Below are positions 27,581-36,635 of a DNA stretch of 64,000 bases, one piece after another. The translations under genes and the position numbers were made by a program. Positions within the stretch are counted from its first letter, which is position 1. Every line of letters begins with the position of its first letter. This DNA comes from Allobosea sp. Leaf344. GTDB taxonomy: Bacteria; Pseudomonadota; Alphaproteobacteria; Rhizobiales; Beijerinckiaceae. The stretch lies in NCBI RefSeq assembly GCF_001426225.1, contig NZ_LMRT01000001.1:211325-275324 (forward strand). Reading direction: 5' to 3'. Under the pieces are notes generated by a model. It did no database searches and was not told where the DNA came from. It was given only the letters and a program-made list of their open reading frames with translations.

Positions 27581-30500
27581 ATGGCGACGAGCTTGCCCTG
27601 GAGCGTGAAGGGCGTGGATCCCCGGACCCGCGATGCCGCCAAGGCCGCTGCGCGCCGCGCCGGGATGACGCTCGGCGAATGGCTCGACCACAAGATCCGC
27701 GAAGAGGCCGAGCAGGACGGTGCTACCCAGGAGCAGCCCGAGCAGCTCGACATCGCCGCTTTGTCCGAACGCCTCGCCAAGCTGTCGCAGGGGCGCACCG
27801 AAGCCTCCCCCCAGGCGGCGACCGCCGGACGTGAGCCGGCCCTGTCGCGCCGCGACATCGAAACCGTGATCAACCAGGCGGCCTCCGCCGAGCGGCTGAC
27901 CCGCGAATCCAGCGCCAAGACGGCGGGGGCGCTCGATTCGATCGCGCGCTGGATCGAGAAGACCGAGACCCGCATCGTCTCCAGCGAGCGCGCCGCGGCC
28001 GAGCGGCAGGAACGCGCCACCAGCGTGATCGCGGATGCGATCAAGAGCATGGGCGAGCGGCTGGTCGAGATCGAGCGCAAGGCCGTGGAAGCGCCGCGCC
28101 TCGCGGCCGAGGCGGGACGGCCCCGCCTCGCCTTCAGCCGCGAGCATCTCGCCGATGCCGTCAGCGACATCCGCACGCGCCAGCGCGATCTCGATCCCGA
28201 GCGCGAGGCGGGCACCCGTCGCGCCATGCCGGAAAGCCGCATCGCCGCGCTGCGCCAGGATCTCCGCGACCTCAGCGCCCGGATCGCGCCCGCGGCCGCG
28301 CCGGCGACGCCTCCCCGCGCCGACCGTCCGCTTCAGCAGCCGGAAGCCCGGCCGGGCGCGATGGACGCCATGCTGGCCGACCTCGCAGCGCGGCTCGACC
28401 GGCTGGACCGGCGCGACCGCCTCGAACCGGTTCTGAAGCCGCTGGCGCGGATCGAATCGGATCTGTCGCGGCTGTCGCAGGACCGCGCCGGCGAGAATTA
28501 TCAGCGCGTCGAGATGGAGATCGCCAATCTCGCCGCCAAGGTCGACGCCTTGGCGGCCCGCGGCACCGATCGCTCCGTCACGGCCCCGATCATCCGCCAG
28601 ATCGGCGAATTGCGCGAGATGCTGCTCGCCTCCGCCGGGCATGACGGCCGGCTCGACGAGATCTCCCAGCAGATCGCGACGCTCTCCTTCGAGATCGGCG
28701 GTTTGCGGAACGCGCAATCCGATCAGCGCGAGATCCGCAATCTGGCGGTGGCGATCGAGGATGTCCGCGACGCCATCCTGTCCGACCATCGCAACCGGCC
28801 CGCGGTCGATTCCGGCGCGCTCGCGTCGCTGTCGGGCCAGGTCGAGGCGCTCGCCGCCAAGCTCGACGCGCTGCCGCGGATGAACCGCGACGCGTTCAGC
28901 GCCCATGCCGAACTCCTGGCCCAGCGGCTGGACGAGCTCGACCGCTCCGGCTCCGGCGCCTCCGACGCGCTGGCCTCGCGGCTGGAGACGCTTCTGGTGC
29001 GGCTCGAGGATGTGGCGAGCCGCAGGCCCGTCGAGATCGAGAACCGCATCGACCGGATGCAGCAGCGGCTGGAGATGCTGGCGGAGCAGGGCCCGGTGGC
29101 CGTGACGCGGCAGATCGAGGCGCTGGCCGGGCGGATCGACTCGATGGCGGCCGCCAGCAACCTCACCCAGATGGTCCATGACGGCGTCGCGCCGGTGGCG
29201 CCGCAGGTCAATCTCCGGCCGATCGAGGATATGCTGCGCTCGCTCGCGGCCAAGATCGACGAGGCCGGACGGCCCGGCGCCGAGGCCGACGCCTTCGATT
29301 CGCTGGAGCAGCAGATTTCCGGGCTCGCCTCGCGGCTCGACGCCGCCGTCGCCACCCGCTCCGCCGAGACCGGGATCGAGCGGACGCTGCAGGATCTCGT
29401 GGTCCATCTCAAATCGCTGCGCCAGGAGACCACGGAAGCCGCCTCGCGCGCGGCACAGGAAGCCGTCGCCGCCGTCGGGGCGCGTCCCGAGGGGCGCGCG
29501 AGCGAGCTCAGCGAATTGCTGTCGGGCCTGCGCGAGACCCATCTCAGCTCCGGGCGCGAGACGCAGCACGCGATCGGTGCCGTCCATCAGACGCTCGAAA
29601 CCATCATCTCCCGGTTGGCCAGCATCGAGGCGGAGCTGGCGCAGGAGCGGCAGGCTCCCGCGGCGCCTCCCATGCCGCCGCGCGCCCGCCCGACCCAGGC
29701 GGCGATGGCCAAGGCCGCCGCGGCCCCGAGCCTGGCCGCCGCCGCGGCCGACCGCATTGCGCCCGATCGGCAAGAGCCGCGCCAGCCGGAGCTGCCGGCG
29801 GCCACCGCCCTCGACCTGCCGCTCGAGCCCGGCTCCGGAAGGCCGCGCCCCGGCAGCGCCGTCGATTTGGCCGCGGCCGGGCCCGGGACCGACCAGCAAT
29901 CGATCCGGCAGAACCTGATCGCGGCGGCCCGGCGTTCGGCCAAGGCGGCGAGCGAGGCGGCCGCCCCCGTGGCCGCGACGCCCGAACCCGAAGGCAAGGG
30001 CCGCAGCCGCTTCAAGGACGCGCTCGAGAAGCGCCGCCGCCCGATCCTGCTGGGGCTGGCCGCGATCGTTCTGGCGATGGGCACGGCCCATGTCGTCAAG
30101 GGCGTGCTGACCGACGAGACCCCCGCCGCGGAGCAGGCCGGCCAGGCCGCGCCGGCCTCCGCACCGATGCAGGCCGCGGCCGAGCCCGCGCCTGCGGCCG
30201 CCGCCGAGGAGCAGGCCGCCGTCGTGGCGCCCGCTCCGGCGGAACCCGCCAAAATCGCAGCCTCCGCGCCGCCGCCAGCCGAGCCGGCACCGGCCCCGGT
30301 GACTCCGCCCAGCTTCACGCTCAACGGGCCAGCGCCCGGCGTGCAGGCGGATGGCGTCAAGCAGGCCACCAATATCGGCGAGCTGCCGGCCAATCTCGGC
30401 AGCGCCGGGCTTCGCAAGCTGGCACAGGCCGGCGATGCGCGCGCCGTCTACCAGCTCGCCACCCTGGCGGCCGACGGGCCGGCCGCCTCCCGCGACGCCA

Positions 30501-31063
30501 AGCTGGCGCTGCGCCTGTTCGAGCGGGCGGCGGTGGCGGGGCTGGCCCCGGCGCAGTTCCGCGTCGGCAACATGTTCGAGAAGGGCGTCGGCACGGCGCG
30601 CGACCCGGGCCTCGCCCGCGTCTGGTATGCCCGCGCGGCCGAGCGCGGCAACGCCAAGGCGATGCACAATCTCGCCGTGCTCCATGCCGAAGGCGTGTCC
30701 GGCAAGCCGGATTACGCGCTGGCGACGGAATGGTTCAAGAAGGCCGCCGAGGTGGGCGTGCGCGACAGCCAGTACAACCTCGCGATCCTGCTCGGCCGCG
30801 GCCTCGGCACGCCGGCCGACCTCGCTCAATCCTATGTCTGGTTCGCCATCGCCGCCAATCAGGGCGACGAGGATGCCGGGCGCAAGCGCGACGAGGTGGC
30901 CCAGCGGCTCAGCGCCGCCGACCTCGCCGCCGCGAAGACGAAGGTCGAGGGCTGGAAGCCCAGGCTGCTCGATGCCGAGGCCAACGAGGTCGCCGTTCCC
31001 GCGGTGAACAGCGCCGAGACGCCGAGCGCCGAGCGCAAGCCCGCCAAGCCCGTCCGGGGCTGA
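27581..31063 (+). CDS. PodJ-like polarity/localization factor with coiled coils and Sel1 repeats
   Basis: A 1160-residue protein. It starts with PWSVKGVDPRTRDAAK and GMTLGEWLDHKI, the N-terminal signature of Caulobacter PodJ. Residues of about 60-700 are predicted coiled coil, with heptads rich in Leu, Arg, Glu and Ala. One membrane segment lies near 822-842, then an Ala/Pro-rich stretch, and Sel1-like repeats cover about 940-1090 (RALGDARAVYQLA-like units). PodJ places polar organelles and cell-cycle proteins. The C-terminal peptidoglycan-binding domain of Caulobacter PodJ is not seen. A hairpin at 31075 follows. I infer a polarity role. Confidence 0.85.
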   Translation: MATSLPWSVKGVDPRTRDAAKAAARRAGMTLGEWLDHKIREEAEQDGATQEQPEQLDIAALSERLAKLSQGRTEASPQAATAGREPALSRRDIETVINQAASAERLTRESSAKTAGALDSIARWIEKTETRIVSSERAAAERQERATSVIADAIKSMGERLVEIERKAVEAPRLAAEAGRPRLAFSREHLADAVSDIRTRQRDLDPEREAGTRRAMPESRIAALRQDLRDLSARIAPAAAPATPPRADRPLQQPEARPGAMDAMLADLAARLDRLDRRDRLEPVLKPLARIESDLSRLSQDRAGENYQRVEMEIANLAAKVDALAARGTDRSVTAPIIRQIGELREMLLASAGHDGRLDEISQQIATLSFEIGGLRNAQSDQREIRNLAVAIEDVRDAILSDHRNRPAVDSGALASLSGQVEALAAKLDALPRMNRDAFSAHAELLAQRLDELDRSGSGASDALASRLETLLVRLEDVASRRPVEIENRIDRMQQRLEMLAEQGPVAVTRQIEALAGRIDSMAAASNLTQMVHDGVAPVAPQVNLRPIEDMLRSLAAKIDEAGRPGAEADAFDSLEQQISGLASRLDAAVATRSAETGIERTLQDLVVHLKSLRQETTEAASRAAQEAVAAVGARPEGRASELSELLSGLRETHLSSGRETQHAIGAVHQTLETIISRLASIEAELAQERQAPAAPPMPPRARPTQAAMAKAAAAPSLAAAAADRIAPDRQEPRQPELPAATALDLPLEPGSGRPRPGSAVDLAAAGPGTDQQSIRQNLIAAARRSAKAASEAAAPVAATPEPEGKGRSRFKDALEKRRRPILLGLAAIVLAMGTAHVVKGVLTDETPAAEQAGQAAPASAPMQAAAEPAPAAAAEEQAAVVAPAPAEPAKIAASAPPPAEPAPAPVTPPSFTLNGPAPGVQADGVKQATNIGELPANLGSAGLRKLAQAGDARAVYQLATLAADGPAASRDAKLALRLFERAAVAGLAPAQFRVGNMFEKGVGTARDPGLARVWYARAAERGNAKAMHNLAVLHAEGVSGKPDYALATEWFKKAAEVGVRDSQYNLAILLGRGLGTPADLAQSYVWFAIAANQGDEDAGRKRDEVAQRLSAADLAAAKTKVEGWKPRLLDAEANEVAVPAVNSAETPSAERKPAKPVRG

Positions 31064-31074
31064 TCACCAAGGGT

Positions 31075-31096
31075 CCCCGCCTCGGGCGAGGCGGGG
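31075..31096 (+). terminator. Hairpin after the podJ-like gene
   Basis: CCCCGCCTCG and CGAGGCGGGG are perfectly complementary and begin twelve bases after the stop codon, folding into a stem of eight to nine pairs with a short loop. The following bases are not T-rich, so it may act as a mRNA 3' end stabiliser as much as a terminator. Confidence 0.5.
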
Positions 31097-31306
31097 CGAA
31101 TCATGCGGGTTTCCGCGCGGCCTTTCGCGCAACGTCATCGTTTCGACGTGTTGGCACGTCATCAGCGACGCTCAGCTCGCCGGACGCGACAGCGTCCGGA
31201 GCAGAAATCCGTCCCGCGCCGCGCCCTCGGCACCATGCCTTAACCGGAATGGTGCAGGATGGGACGATCCTGCAGCGGCGGGACAGTGAGGAACCGAGGG
31301 TCACGG

Positions 31307-32236
31307 GTGCAGATCTATCTCCCGATCGCTGAGCTCCCGATCGGTGTCCTGACCGTGCTCGGGCTGAGCGGCGCGGTCGGTTTCATCTCCGGGCTGTTCG
31401 GCGTGGGCGGCGGCTTCCTACTCACCCCGCTCCTGATCTTCCTCGACATTCCCCCGGCGGTCGCCGTGGCGACCGTGGCGGCGCAGGTCGCCGGCTCCTC
31501 CACCACCGGGGTGCTGACCTATTGGCGCCGCCGCGCGCTCGACTTCAAGCTCGGCGGCATCCTGGTGGGCGGTGGCATACTGGGCACGGTGCTCGGGGTG
31601 CTGTTCTTCAATTTGATGCGGCGGCTGGGCCAGCTCGAACTGGTCATCACCCTGTCCTATGTCACGCTGTTCACGATCATCGGCGGGCTGATGCTGTATG
31701 ATGCGCTGCGGGCCATGATGCGGGTGCGGGCCGGCAAGCCGGCGCGGCTCAAGCGCCTGGCCGGCAGCCATCCCTGGTGGATGGGGCTGCCGCTGCGCAT
31801 GCGCTTCCACCAGTCCAAGCTCTATTCCAGCGTGATCCCGATCGCGCTGCTGGCGGTGATCATCGGGTTCATCGGCGCCGTGCTGGGAGTGGGCGGCGGC
31901 TTCATCCTGGTGCCGGCGCTGATCTATTTCTTCCGCGTGCCGCCCTCGGTGGTGATCGGCACCTCGCTGTTCCAGATCCTGGTCACCATGACCGGCGCCA
32001 CCATCCTGCATGCGGTGACGAACCAATCGGTCGACCTCATCCTCGCCGTGCTGCTGCTGGTCGGCGGGGTCGTGGGGGCGCAGTTCGGCGCCCGTGCCGC
32101 GCGCAACCTGAACGTCGAATCCTTCCGGCTGATGCTGGCCCTGCTGATCCTCTCCGTGGGCATGCGCTTCGTCGTCGAGCTGGTGGTGACGCCGAGCGAA
32201 CCCTTCTCGGTGGTGATGCCGGAGAGCGCGCGATGA
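31307..32236 (+). CDS. TauE/SafE-family sulfite exporter-like membrane protein
   Basis: A 309-residue protein with about eight hydrophobic helices and the two tandem repeats of the family, each beginning with FISGLFGVGGGFLLTP-like and FIGAVLGVGGGFILVPA segments. These proteins move small anions such as sulfite or sulfoacetate across the inner membrane. GTG at 31307 was chosen: GAGG lies seven bases before it, and the ORF to 31259 adds a polar stretch unlike a membrane protein. The stop overlaps the TIGR02186 start (ATGA), so the two are probably one unit. The transported anion is unknown. Confidence 0.88.
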   Translation: MQIYLPIAELPIGVLTVLGLSGAVGFISGLFGVGGGFLLTPLLIFLDIPPAVAVATVAAQVAGSSTTGVLTYWRRRALDFKLGGILVGGGILGTVLGVLFFNLMRRLGQLELVITLSYVTLFTIIGGLMLYDALRAMMRVRAGKPARLKRLAGSHPWWMGLPLRMRFHQSKLYSSVIPIALLAVIIGFIGAVLGVGGGFILVPALIYFFRVPPSVVIGTSLFQILVTMTGATILHAVTNQSVDLILAVLLLVGGVVGAQFGARAARNLNVESFRLMLALLILSVGMRFVVELVVTPSEPFSVVMPESAR

Positions 32237-33006
32237 GGCGCCTGCTCGCCCTGCTCGCTCTGGCTGCCGGGCTGGCCGCGCCGGCCGCTGGGCCGCGCGC
32301 CGAGACGCTGATCGCGGCGATGTCGAGCCACCAGATCCAGATCACCTCGAATTATACCGGCGACCAGCTCACCGTCTTCGGGCTGGTGGAGCGCGATGGC
32401 CGCACCGCCGCGCGGGGCGATCCCTACGACATCGTCATCACGGTGCGCGGGCCGCGGCGCATGCTGATCGTGCGCGAGAAGGAGGAGATGGGGCCGATCT
32501 GGCTGAACCGGACGCAGCGCCGTTTCCCCGACCATCCGGTCTTCCTGTCGGTCTCCAGCAACCGGCCGCTCGGCGAGATCGTCAGCGAGGAGGCGGCGCG
32601 GCGCGAGCGCATCGGCCTCGCCAATGCCGAGCGCAAGGCCGATTACGGCCTCGACTTCGACCTGACGACCACGCATTTCCGCGAGGGGCTGCTGCGGATC
32701 ATGGAGGATAAGGGGCTGTTCCGGGAGGAGCCGCGCGGCGTCACCTTCCTCTCCAACACCCTGTTCAGCGCGCCGATCACAGTGCCGGCGACGGCGCCGA
32801 CCGGCTCCTACGACATCGACATCGTGCTCTATGCCGGCGGCGTGCCGCTCGCCCGGCAATCCACCAATTTCGAGGTGGTGAAATCCGGCGTCGAGCAAAG
32901 GCTGGCCTGGGGCGCCCATGAATGGCCGTTCTTCTACGGGCTGGCGACGGCGCTGCTGGCGCTGTTCTTCGGCTGGCTCGCCAGCGTTATCTTCCGGCGC
33001 GACTGA
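32233..33006 (+). CDS. TIGR02186-family exported/membrane-anchored protein
   Basis: A 257-residue protein with a signal peptide at 1-22 and a membrane segment at about 231-252, leaving a periplasmic domain. The motif SSHQIQITSNYTGDQL near residue 29 and the TFLSNTLFSAPITVP segment match TIGR02186. This family sits next to TauE/SafE genes in many alphaproteobacteria, and here the ATGA overlap shows the same tight link. It may be a subunit or partner of the exporter. Function is not known; the family call is confident. Confidence 0.85.
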   Translation: MRRLLALLALAAGLAAPAAGPRAETLIAAMSSHQIQITSNYTGDQLTVFGLVERDGRTAARGDPYDIVITVRGPRRMLIVREKEEMGPIWLNRTQRRFPDHPVFLSVSSNRPLGEIVSEEAARRERIGLANAERKADYGLDFDLTTTHFREGLLRIMEDKGLFREEPRGVTFLSNTLFSAPITVPATAPTGSYDIDIVLYAGGVPLARQSTNFEVVKSGVEQRLAWGAHEWPFFYGLATALLALFFGWLASVIFRRD

Positions 33007-33008
33007 GC

Positions 33009-33024
33009 CCGGCGGGCCCGCCGG
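33009..33024. terminator. 16-base GC palindrome between convergent genes
   Basis: CCGGCGGGCCCGCCGG lies between the stop of the TIGR02186 gene and that of moeA, which converge. It could form a short hairpin in either transcript; there is no T-tract, so confidence is low. Confidence 0.25.
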
Positions 33025-33035
33025 CGACCCGCGCC

Positions 33036-34289
33036 TCAGGCGAGCAGCGCCTCATAGGGGTAGAAGGCCGCCATCGTGCCCTGGGCGATCTCGGTCGCGG
33101 CGTCCGGCAATTCCACCAGCCCGTCGGTGCGGGTCAGCGAGGTCAGCACGCCGGCGCCGTCCTGCGGATGCCGGCTCGCCTCGGGGATCCCGTCCGGGCC
33201 GGGCGCCAGCGACACCCGGACATATTCGCGGCGGCCCGCCTTCTTGCGATAGCGGAAGCCGAGCCTCACCGGCAGGGAGGGCGGCAGCCGGTAGGCGCAG
33301 CCGCCGAGCCGCGCGATCAGCGGCCGCGCGACGAAGGCGAAGGTGACGAAGACCGCGACGGGGTTTCCGGGCAGGCCGACGAAGGGCTTGCCCGCGACCA
33401 GCCCCATCGCCACCGGGCGGCCGGGCTTGATGCCGATGCGCCAGAAATCGAGCGTGCCGGCCTGCTCCACCGCCGCCTTGACATGGTCCTCCTCGCCGGT
33501 GGAGACGCCGCCGGAGGTGAGGATGAGATCGCAATGGCCGGCCGCCTGCTTCAGGCTCTCCGCCAGGCTGGCGCGATCGTCACGCAGGATGCCGAGATCG
33601 ACCACCGCCCCCCCGGCGCGCGTCACCATGGCGCGCAGCAGGCTGCGATTCGCATCGTAGATCGCCGCCGGGCCGAGCGGCCGGCCGGGCTCGGTCAGCT
33701 CATTGCCGGTGGAGAAGATGGCGATGCGCGGCCGGCGCCGGACCACCAGCTCGGTTTCGCCGAGCGCCGCCAGCAAGGCGATGTCCTGCGGGCGCAGGCG
33801 CTGGCCGCTGGGCACGGCGAGATCGCCCCGCGCGATATCCTCGCCCGCGGGCCTCGCATTGGCGCCCCGGGCGAGCCCGCTCGGCAGCACCACCGTTTCG
33901 CCCTCGAGGACGACGTCCTCCTGCATGAACACGGTATCGGCGCCTTGCGGCATCGGCGCGCCGGTGAAGACGCGGATCGCGTTGCCTCGGGTGGCGAGCC
34001 CCGCCGCATCGGCACCGGCGGGCACGCGGCCGGCGAGCGGAAGCCTCGTCTCGCCGGAGGCGGAGAGATCGCCGAAGCGCACGGCATAGCCGTCGACGGC
34101 CGAATTGGCGAAGGGTGGCAGGTCGAGCGCCGCGACGACATCCCCCGCCAGGACACGCCCATCCGCGTCCGCGAGCGGCAGGGTCTGCACCTCCGGCACG
34201 GGCACGACCAGCGCGAAGGCGCGTTCCGCCGCCTGTTCCACGCTCATCAGCGCCCCGAAGGCCGCCTCGTCCGCACTCAGCTGTGCCAT
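33036..34289 (-). CDS. moeA: Molybdopterin molybdenumtransferase MoeA
   Basis: Inserts molybdate into adenylylated molybdopterin to make molybdenum cofactor. The 417-residue protein carries PFANSAVDGYAV near residue 60, TSGGVSTGEEDHVK in the central domain and VGLPGNPVAVFVTF near 290. The ATG at 34289 is four bases after the mobB stop; an upstream in-frame ATG lies inside mobB. Grouped with mobB and the FDH genes, it supplies cofactor to formate dehydrogenase, whose downstream steps MobA, MobB and FdhD are also encoded here. Confident. Confidence 0.95.
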   Translation of the reverse strand: MAQLSADEAAFGALMSVEQAAERAFALVVPVPEVQTLPLADADGRVLAGDVVAALDLPPFANSAVDGYAVRFGDLSASGETRLPLAGRVPAGADAAGLATRGNAIRVFTGAPMPQGADTVFMQEDVVLEGETVVLPSGLARGANARPAGEDIARGDLAVPSGQRLRPQDIALLAALGETELVVRRRPRIAIFSTGNELTEPGRPLGPAAIYDANRSLLRAMVTRAGGAVVDLGILRDDRASLAESLKQAAGHCDLILTSGGVSTGEEDHVKAAVEQAGTLDFWRIGIKPGRPVAMGLVAGKPFVGLPGNPVAVFVTFAFVARPLIARLGGCAYRLPPSLPVRLGFRYRKKAGRREYVRVSLAPGPDGIPEASRHPQDGAGVLTSLTRTDGLVELPDAATEIAQGTMAAFYPYEALLA

Positions 34290-34293
34290 GGGT

Positions 34294-34824
34294 TCAGCCT
34301 GCCTGCTTCTGCCGGGCCAGCACGGTTGCCAAAGGCTCCGCCGCCTGCAGCGCAATATCGGCGATGCCGAGGATATCGTCGAGATCCACGACCGGCCGCG
34401 CCGCCTCCGGAAAGGCGATGTCGCTGGCGATGGCGACGATCGCCGGATCCCGCGGATGCAGGGCCGGCTTGCCGTTGCCATGGCGATAGACCTCGATCTT
34501 GGGGTGCGGCTCGCGCTTGAAACCCTCGATGATCACGAGATCGACGGGCGAGAGCCGCGTCAGCAAGGCGTAGAGCGAGGCCTCGCTCTCGTCGCGCAAT
34601 TCATGCATCAGGGCCCAGCGCCGCTCCGAGGAGATCAGCACCTCGCGCGCCCCGGCCTCGCGATGCGCGTAGGAATCCTTGCCCGGCATGTCGAGATCGA
34701 AGGCATGGTGGGCGTGCTTCAGCGTCGAGACCGACAGGCCGCGGCGGCCGAGCTCGGGAATCAGCCGGGTCAGCAGCGTCGTCTTGCCGGCCCCGCTCCA
34801 GCCCGCCAGTCCAATCACACGCAT
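34294..34824 (-). CDS. mobB: Molybdopterin-guanine dinucleotide biosynthesis protein MobB
   Basis: A 176-residue GTP-binding protein that aids MobA in forming bis-MGD. The P-loop GWSGAGKTTL starts near residue 8, and the family segments KHAHHAFDLDMPGKDSYAHREAGA follow. It is four bases from moeA. AAGGA stands before the ATG at 34824. The fdh terminator hairpin lies just 20 bases upstream, so mobB-moeA may be read through from fdh or started separately. Identity is confident. Confidence 0.94.
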   Translation of the reverse strand: MRVIGLAGWSGAGKTTLLTRLIPELGRRGLSVSTLKHAHHAFDLDMPGKDSYAHREAGAREVLISSERRWALMHELRDESEASLYALLTRLSPVDLVIIEGFKREPHPKIEVYRHGNGKPALHPRDPAIVAIASDIAFPEAARPVVDLDDILGIADIALQAAEPLATVLARQKQAG

Positions 34825-34843
34825 CGACGACGTCCTTGCAACG

Positions 34844-34868
34844 AAAAACCGGGCGCGAGCGCCCGGTT
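34844..34868 (-). terminator. Rho-independent terminator at the end of the formate dehydrogenase genes
   Basis: The stem AACCGGGCGC / GCGCCCGGTT lies at 34847-34868, and on the minus strand it runs into TTTTT. It follows the gamma-subunit stop codon by about 53 bases and precedes mobB by 20, so it should end or attenuate the FDH transcript before the cofactor genes. Confidence 0.75.
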
Positions 34869-34921
34869 GTCTTGGTTCAATCGGGCCGCGGCGGTCAAGC
34901 CACTGCGCCGTGCTCGGCCGC

Positions 34922-35929
34922 CTATTCGGCCGGCTGCAGCGCCGGATCCTTGTGGACGCCGCCCTTGCGCATCTCTTCCTCGACCCAGAGCGAATGGTGC
35001 TCGCGGGCCCAGTTCAGATCGACCTCCCCGGAGCCCATCGCATCGAAGGCGCCCTCCATGCCGAGCGAGCCGATGTAGATATGGGCCAGGATGATCGCGA
35101 CCATCAGCACCGAGACGATGCCGTGGACGGAGTTCCAGAACTGCAGGTTCAGGACGCCGCCGGCATAGGCCGGGAACAGCAGGTAGAAGCCGGAGAGGGA
35201 GAGGGCCGCGCCGCCGATGACGACCGACCAGAAGATGACCTTCTGACCGGCATTGAAGCGCCTGGCCGCCGGATGGCCCTTGCCGATCAGGCCGCCGCCC
35301 TGGGCGAACCATTGCAGGTCGGCGCCGCTCGGGATGTTGTCCTTGATCCAGATGAGGAAGGTCAGGGCGATGCCGACCATGAACGGCCAGGCCAGATAGT
35401 TATGCGACCATTTGGCGATGATCGAGATGTCGGTGAAGGCGGCCGGGCCGATCAGCGGCAGCAGCACGGCCTTGCCGAAGGTGACGTTGAGCCCCGACAG
35501 CGCCAGGATGATGAAGCAGCTCGCCGTCAGCCAATGGGTGAAGCGCTCGAAGCCGTTGAACCGCGTGATCGTGCGGCCCGAGGGCCCGGCCTCGATCCTG
35601 ATCCGGCCGCGGATCAGGTAGAAGGCGGTGAGCAGCAGCAGGGTGCCGAGCACGGCGATGGCGGCGATGCGGAACATCGTACCCTGGTGGAAGGCGCGCC
35701 ATTCGCGGCCGGCCGGGCGTTCCAGAGTGGCCGCCTTGCCGTCGGGAATGGTGATGCGGCCCTGCAGCTCGGCATCCTTGTTGCCCTTCAGCGCGTCGAG
35801 GAACTGCTGTTCCTTCACGGCGCTGGCGGTCGGATTGATCTGCTGGGCCGAGCTCGGAGTGGCGAAGCCGGCGGCAAGGGCCAGCATGAGGCCGAGGGCC
35901 AGGAAACGAAGTTGAGCGCCGAGACGCAT
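34922..35929 (-). CDS. Formate dehydrogenase gamma subunit (cytochrome b556 type)
   Basis: Membrane di-heme cytochrome that takes electrons from the Fe-S subunit of formate dehydrogenase to quinone. The 335-residue protein has a signal peptide (about 1-29), a non-cytoplasmic segment, and hydrophobic helices near 86-107, 132-150, 176-195, 231-252 and 268-288. Heme-ligand histidine candidates are H132, H176, H269 and H283. The ATG at 35929 is chosen; the open frame continues to 36346 inside fdhB. The 95-base gap to fdhB is larger than the other gaps in this set. Family is confident. Confidence 0.92.
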   Translation of the reverse strand: MRLGAQLRFLALGLMLALAAGFATPSSAQQINPTASAVKEQQFLDALKGNKDAELQGRITIPDGKAATLERPAGREWRAFHQGTMFRIAAIAVLGTLLLLTAFYLIRGRIRIEAGPSGRTITRFNGFERFTHWLTASCFIILALSGLNVTFGKAVLLPLIGPAAFTDISIIAKWSHNYLAWPFMVGIALTFLIWIKDNIPSGADLQWFAQGGGLIGKGHPAARRFNAGQKVIFWSVVIGGAALSLSGFYLLFPAYAGGVLNLQFWNSVHGIVSVLMVAIILAHIYIGSLGMEGAFDAMGSGEVDLNWAREHHSLWVEEEMRKGGVHKDPALQPAE

Positions 35930-36024
35930 GAGCGAAATCCTCTCGCGAGATGAACCGGACACCTGCTCCGGGGGGGCGGACGCGCCCGGCCGGTTCCGGC
36001 CGTGACGCGCCCTCTCCCCAAGCC

Positions 36025-36621
36025 TCAGATGGCGATCGTTTCCTTGTAGGCGGTCTGCCAACCCCAGGCGCCCGAGCCGTAGCCGCGCTTCACCACCCGC
36101 TCCTTGTAGATCTGGGCGATGATCTCGCCATCGCCGGCGAGCAGCGATTTGGTCGAGCACATTTCGGCGCAGAGCGGCAGCTTGCCTTCGGCCAAGCGGT
36201 TCGAGCCGTATTTCTGGAACTCGGCCGGCGAGAGATCGGCTTCCGGACCACCGGCGCAATAGGTGCACTTGTCCATCTTGCCGCGCGAACCGAAGTTGCC
36301 GACCTTGGGATATTGCGGCGCGCCGAAGGGGCAGGCGTAGAAGCAATAGCCGCAGCCGATGCAGAGGTCCTTGCTGTGCAGCACCACGGCGTCCGCCGTG
36401 GTGTAGAAGCAGTCGACCGGGCAGACCGCGGCGCAGGGCGCATCGGTGCAGTGCATGCAGGCCATCGAGACCGACCGCTCGCCGGGCTTGCCGTCATTGA
36501 TGGTGACGACGCGGCGGCGGTTGATGCCCCAGGGCACCTCGTTCTCGTTCTTGCAGGCGGTGACGCAGGCGTTGCACTCGATGCAGCGATCGGCGTCGCA
36601 GAGGAATTTTACACGGGCCAT
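36025..36621 (-). CDS. Formate dehydrogenase beta subunit (four [4Fe-4S] ferredoxin)
   Basis: Electron-transfer subunit of 198 residues. Sixteen cysteines fall into four clusters: C13-16-19-23, C55-58-63-67, C87-90-93-97 and C119-122-151-155, as in FdnH-type proteins. Unlike E. coli FdnH it lacks a C-terminal membrane helix, so it should rely on the gamma subunit for membrane attachment. It starts fourteen bases after the alpha-subunit stop codon. Confident. Confidence 0.95.
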   Translation of the reverse strand: MARVKFLCDADRCIECNACVTACKNENEVPWGINRRRVVTINDGKPGERSVSMACMHCTDAPCAAVCPVDCFYTTADAVVLHSKDLCIGCGYCFYACPFGAPQYPKVGNFGSRGKMDKCTYCAGGPEADLSPAEFQKYGSNRLAEGKLPLCAEMCSTKSLLAGDGEIIAQIYKERVVKRGYGSGAWGWQTAYKETIAI

Positions 36622-36635
36622 GTTTCAGTTCCTCT

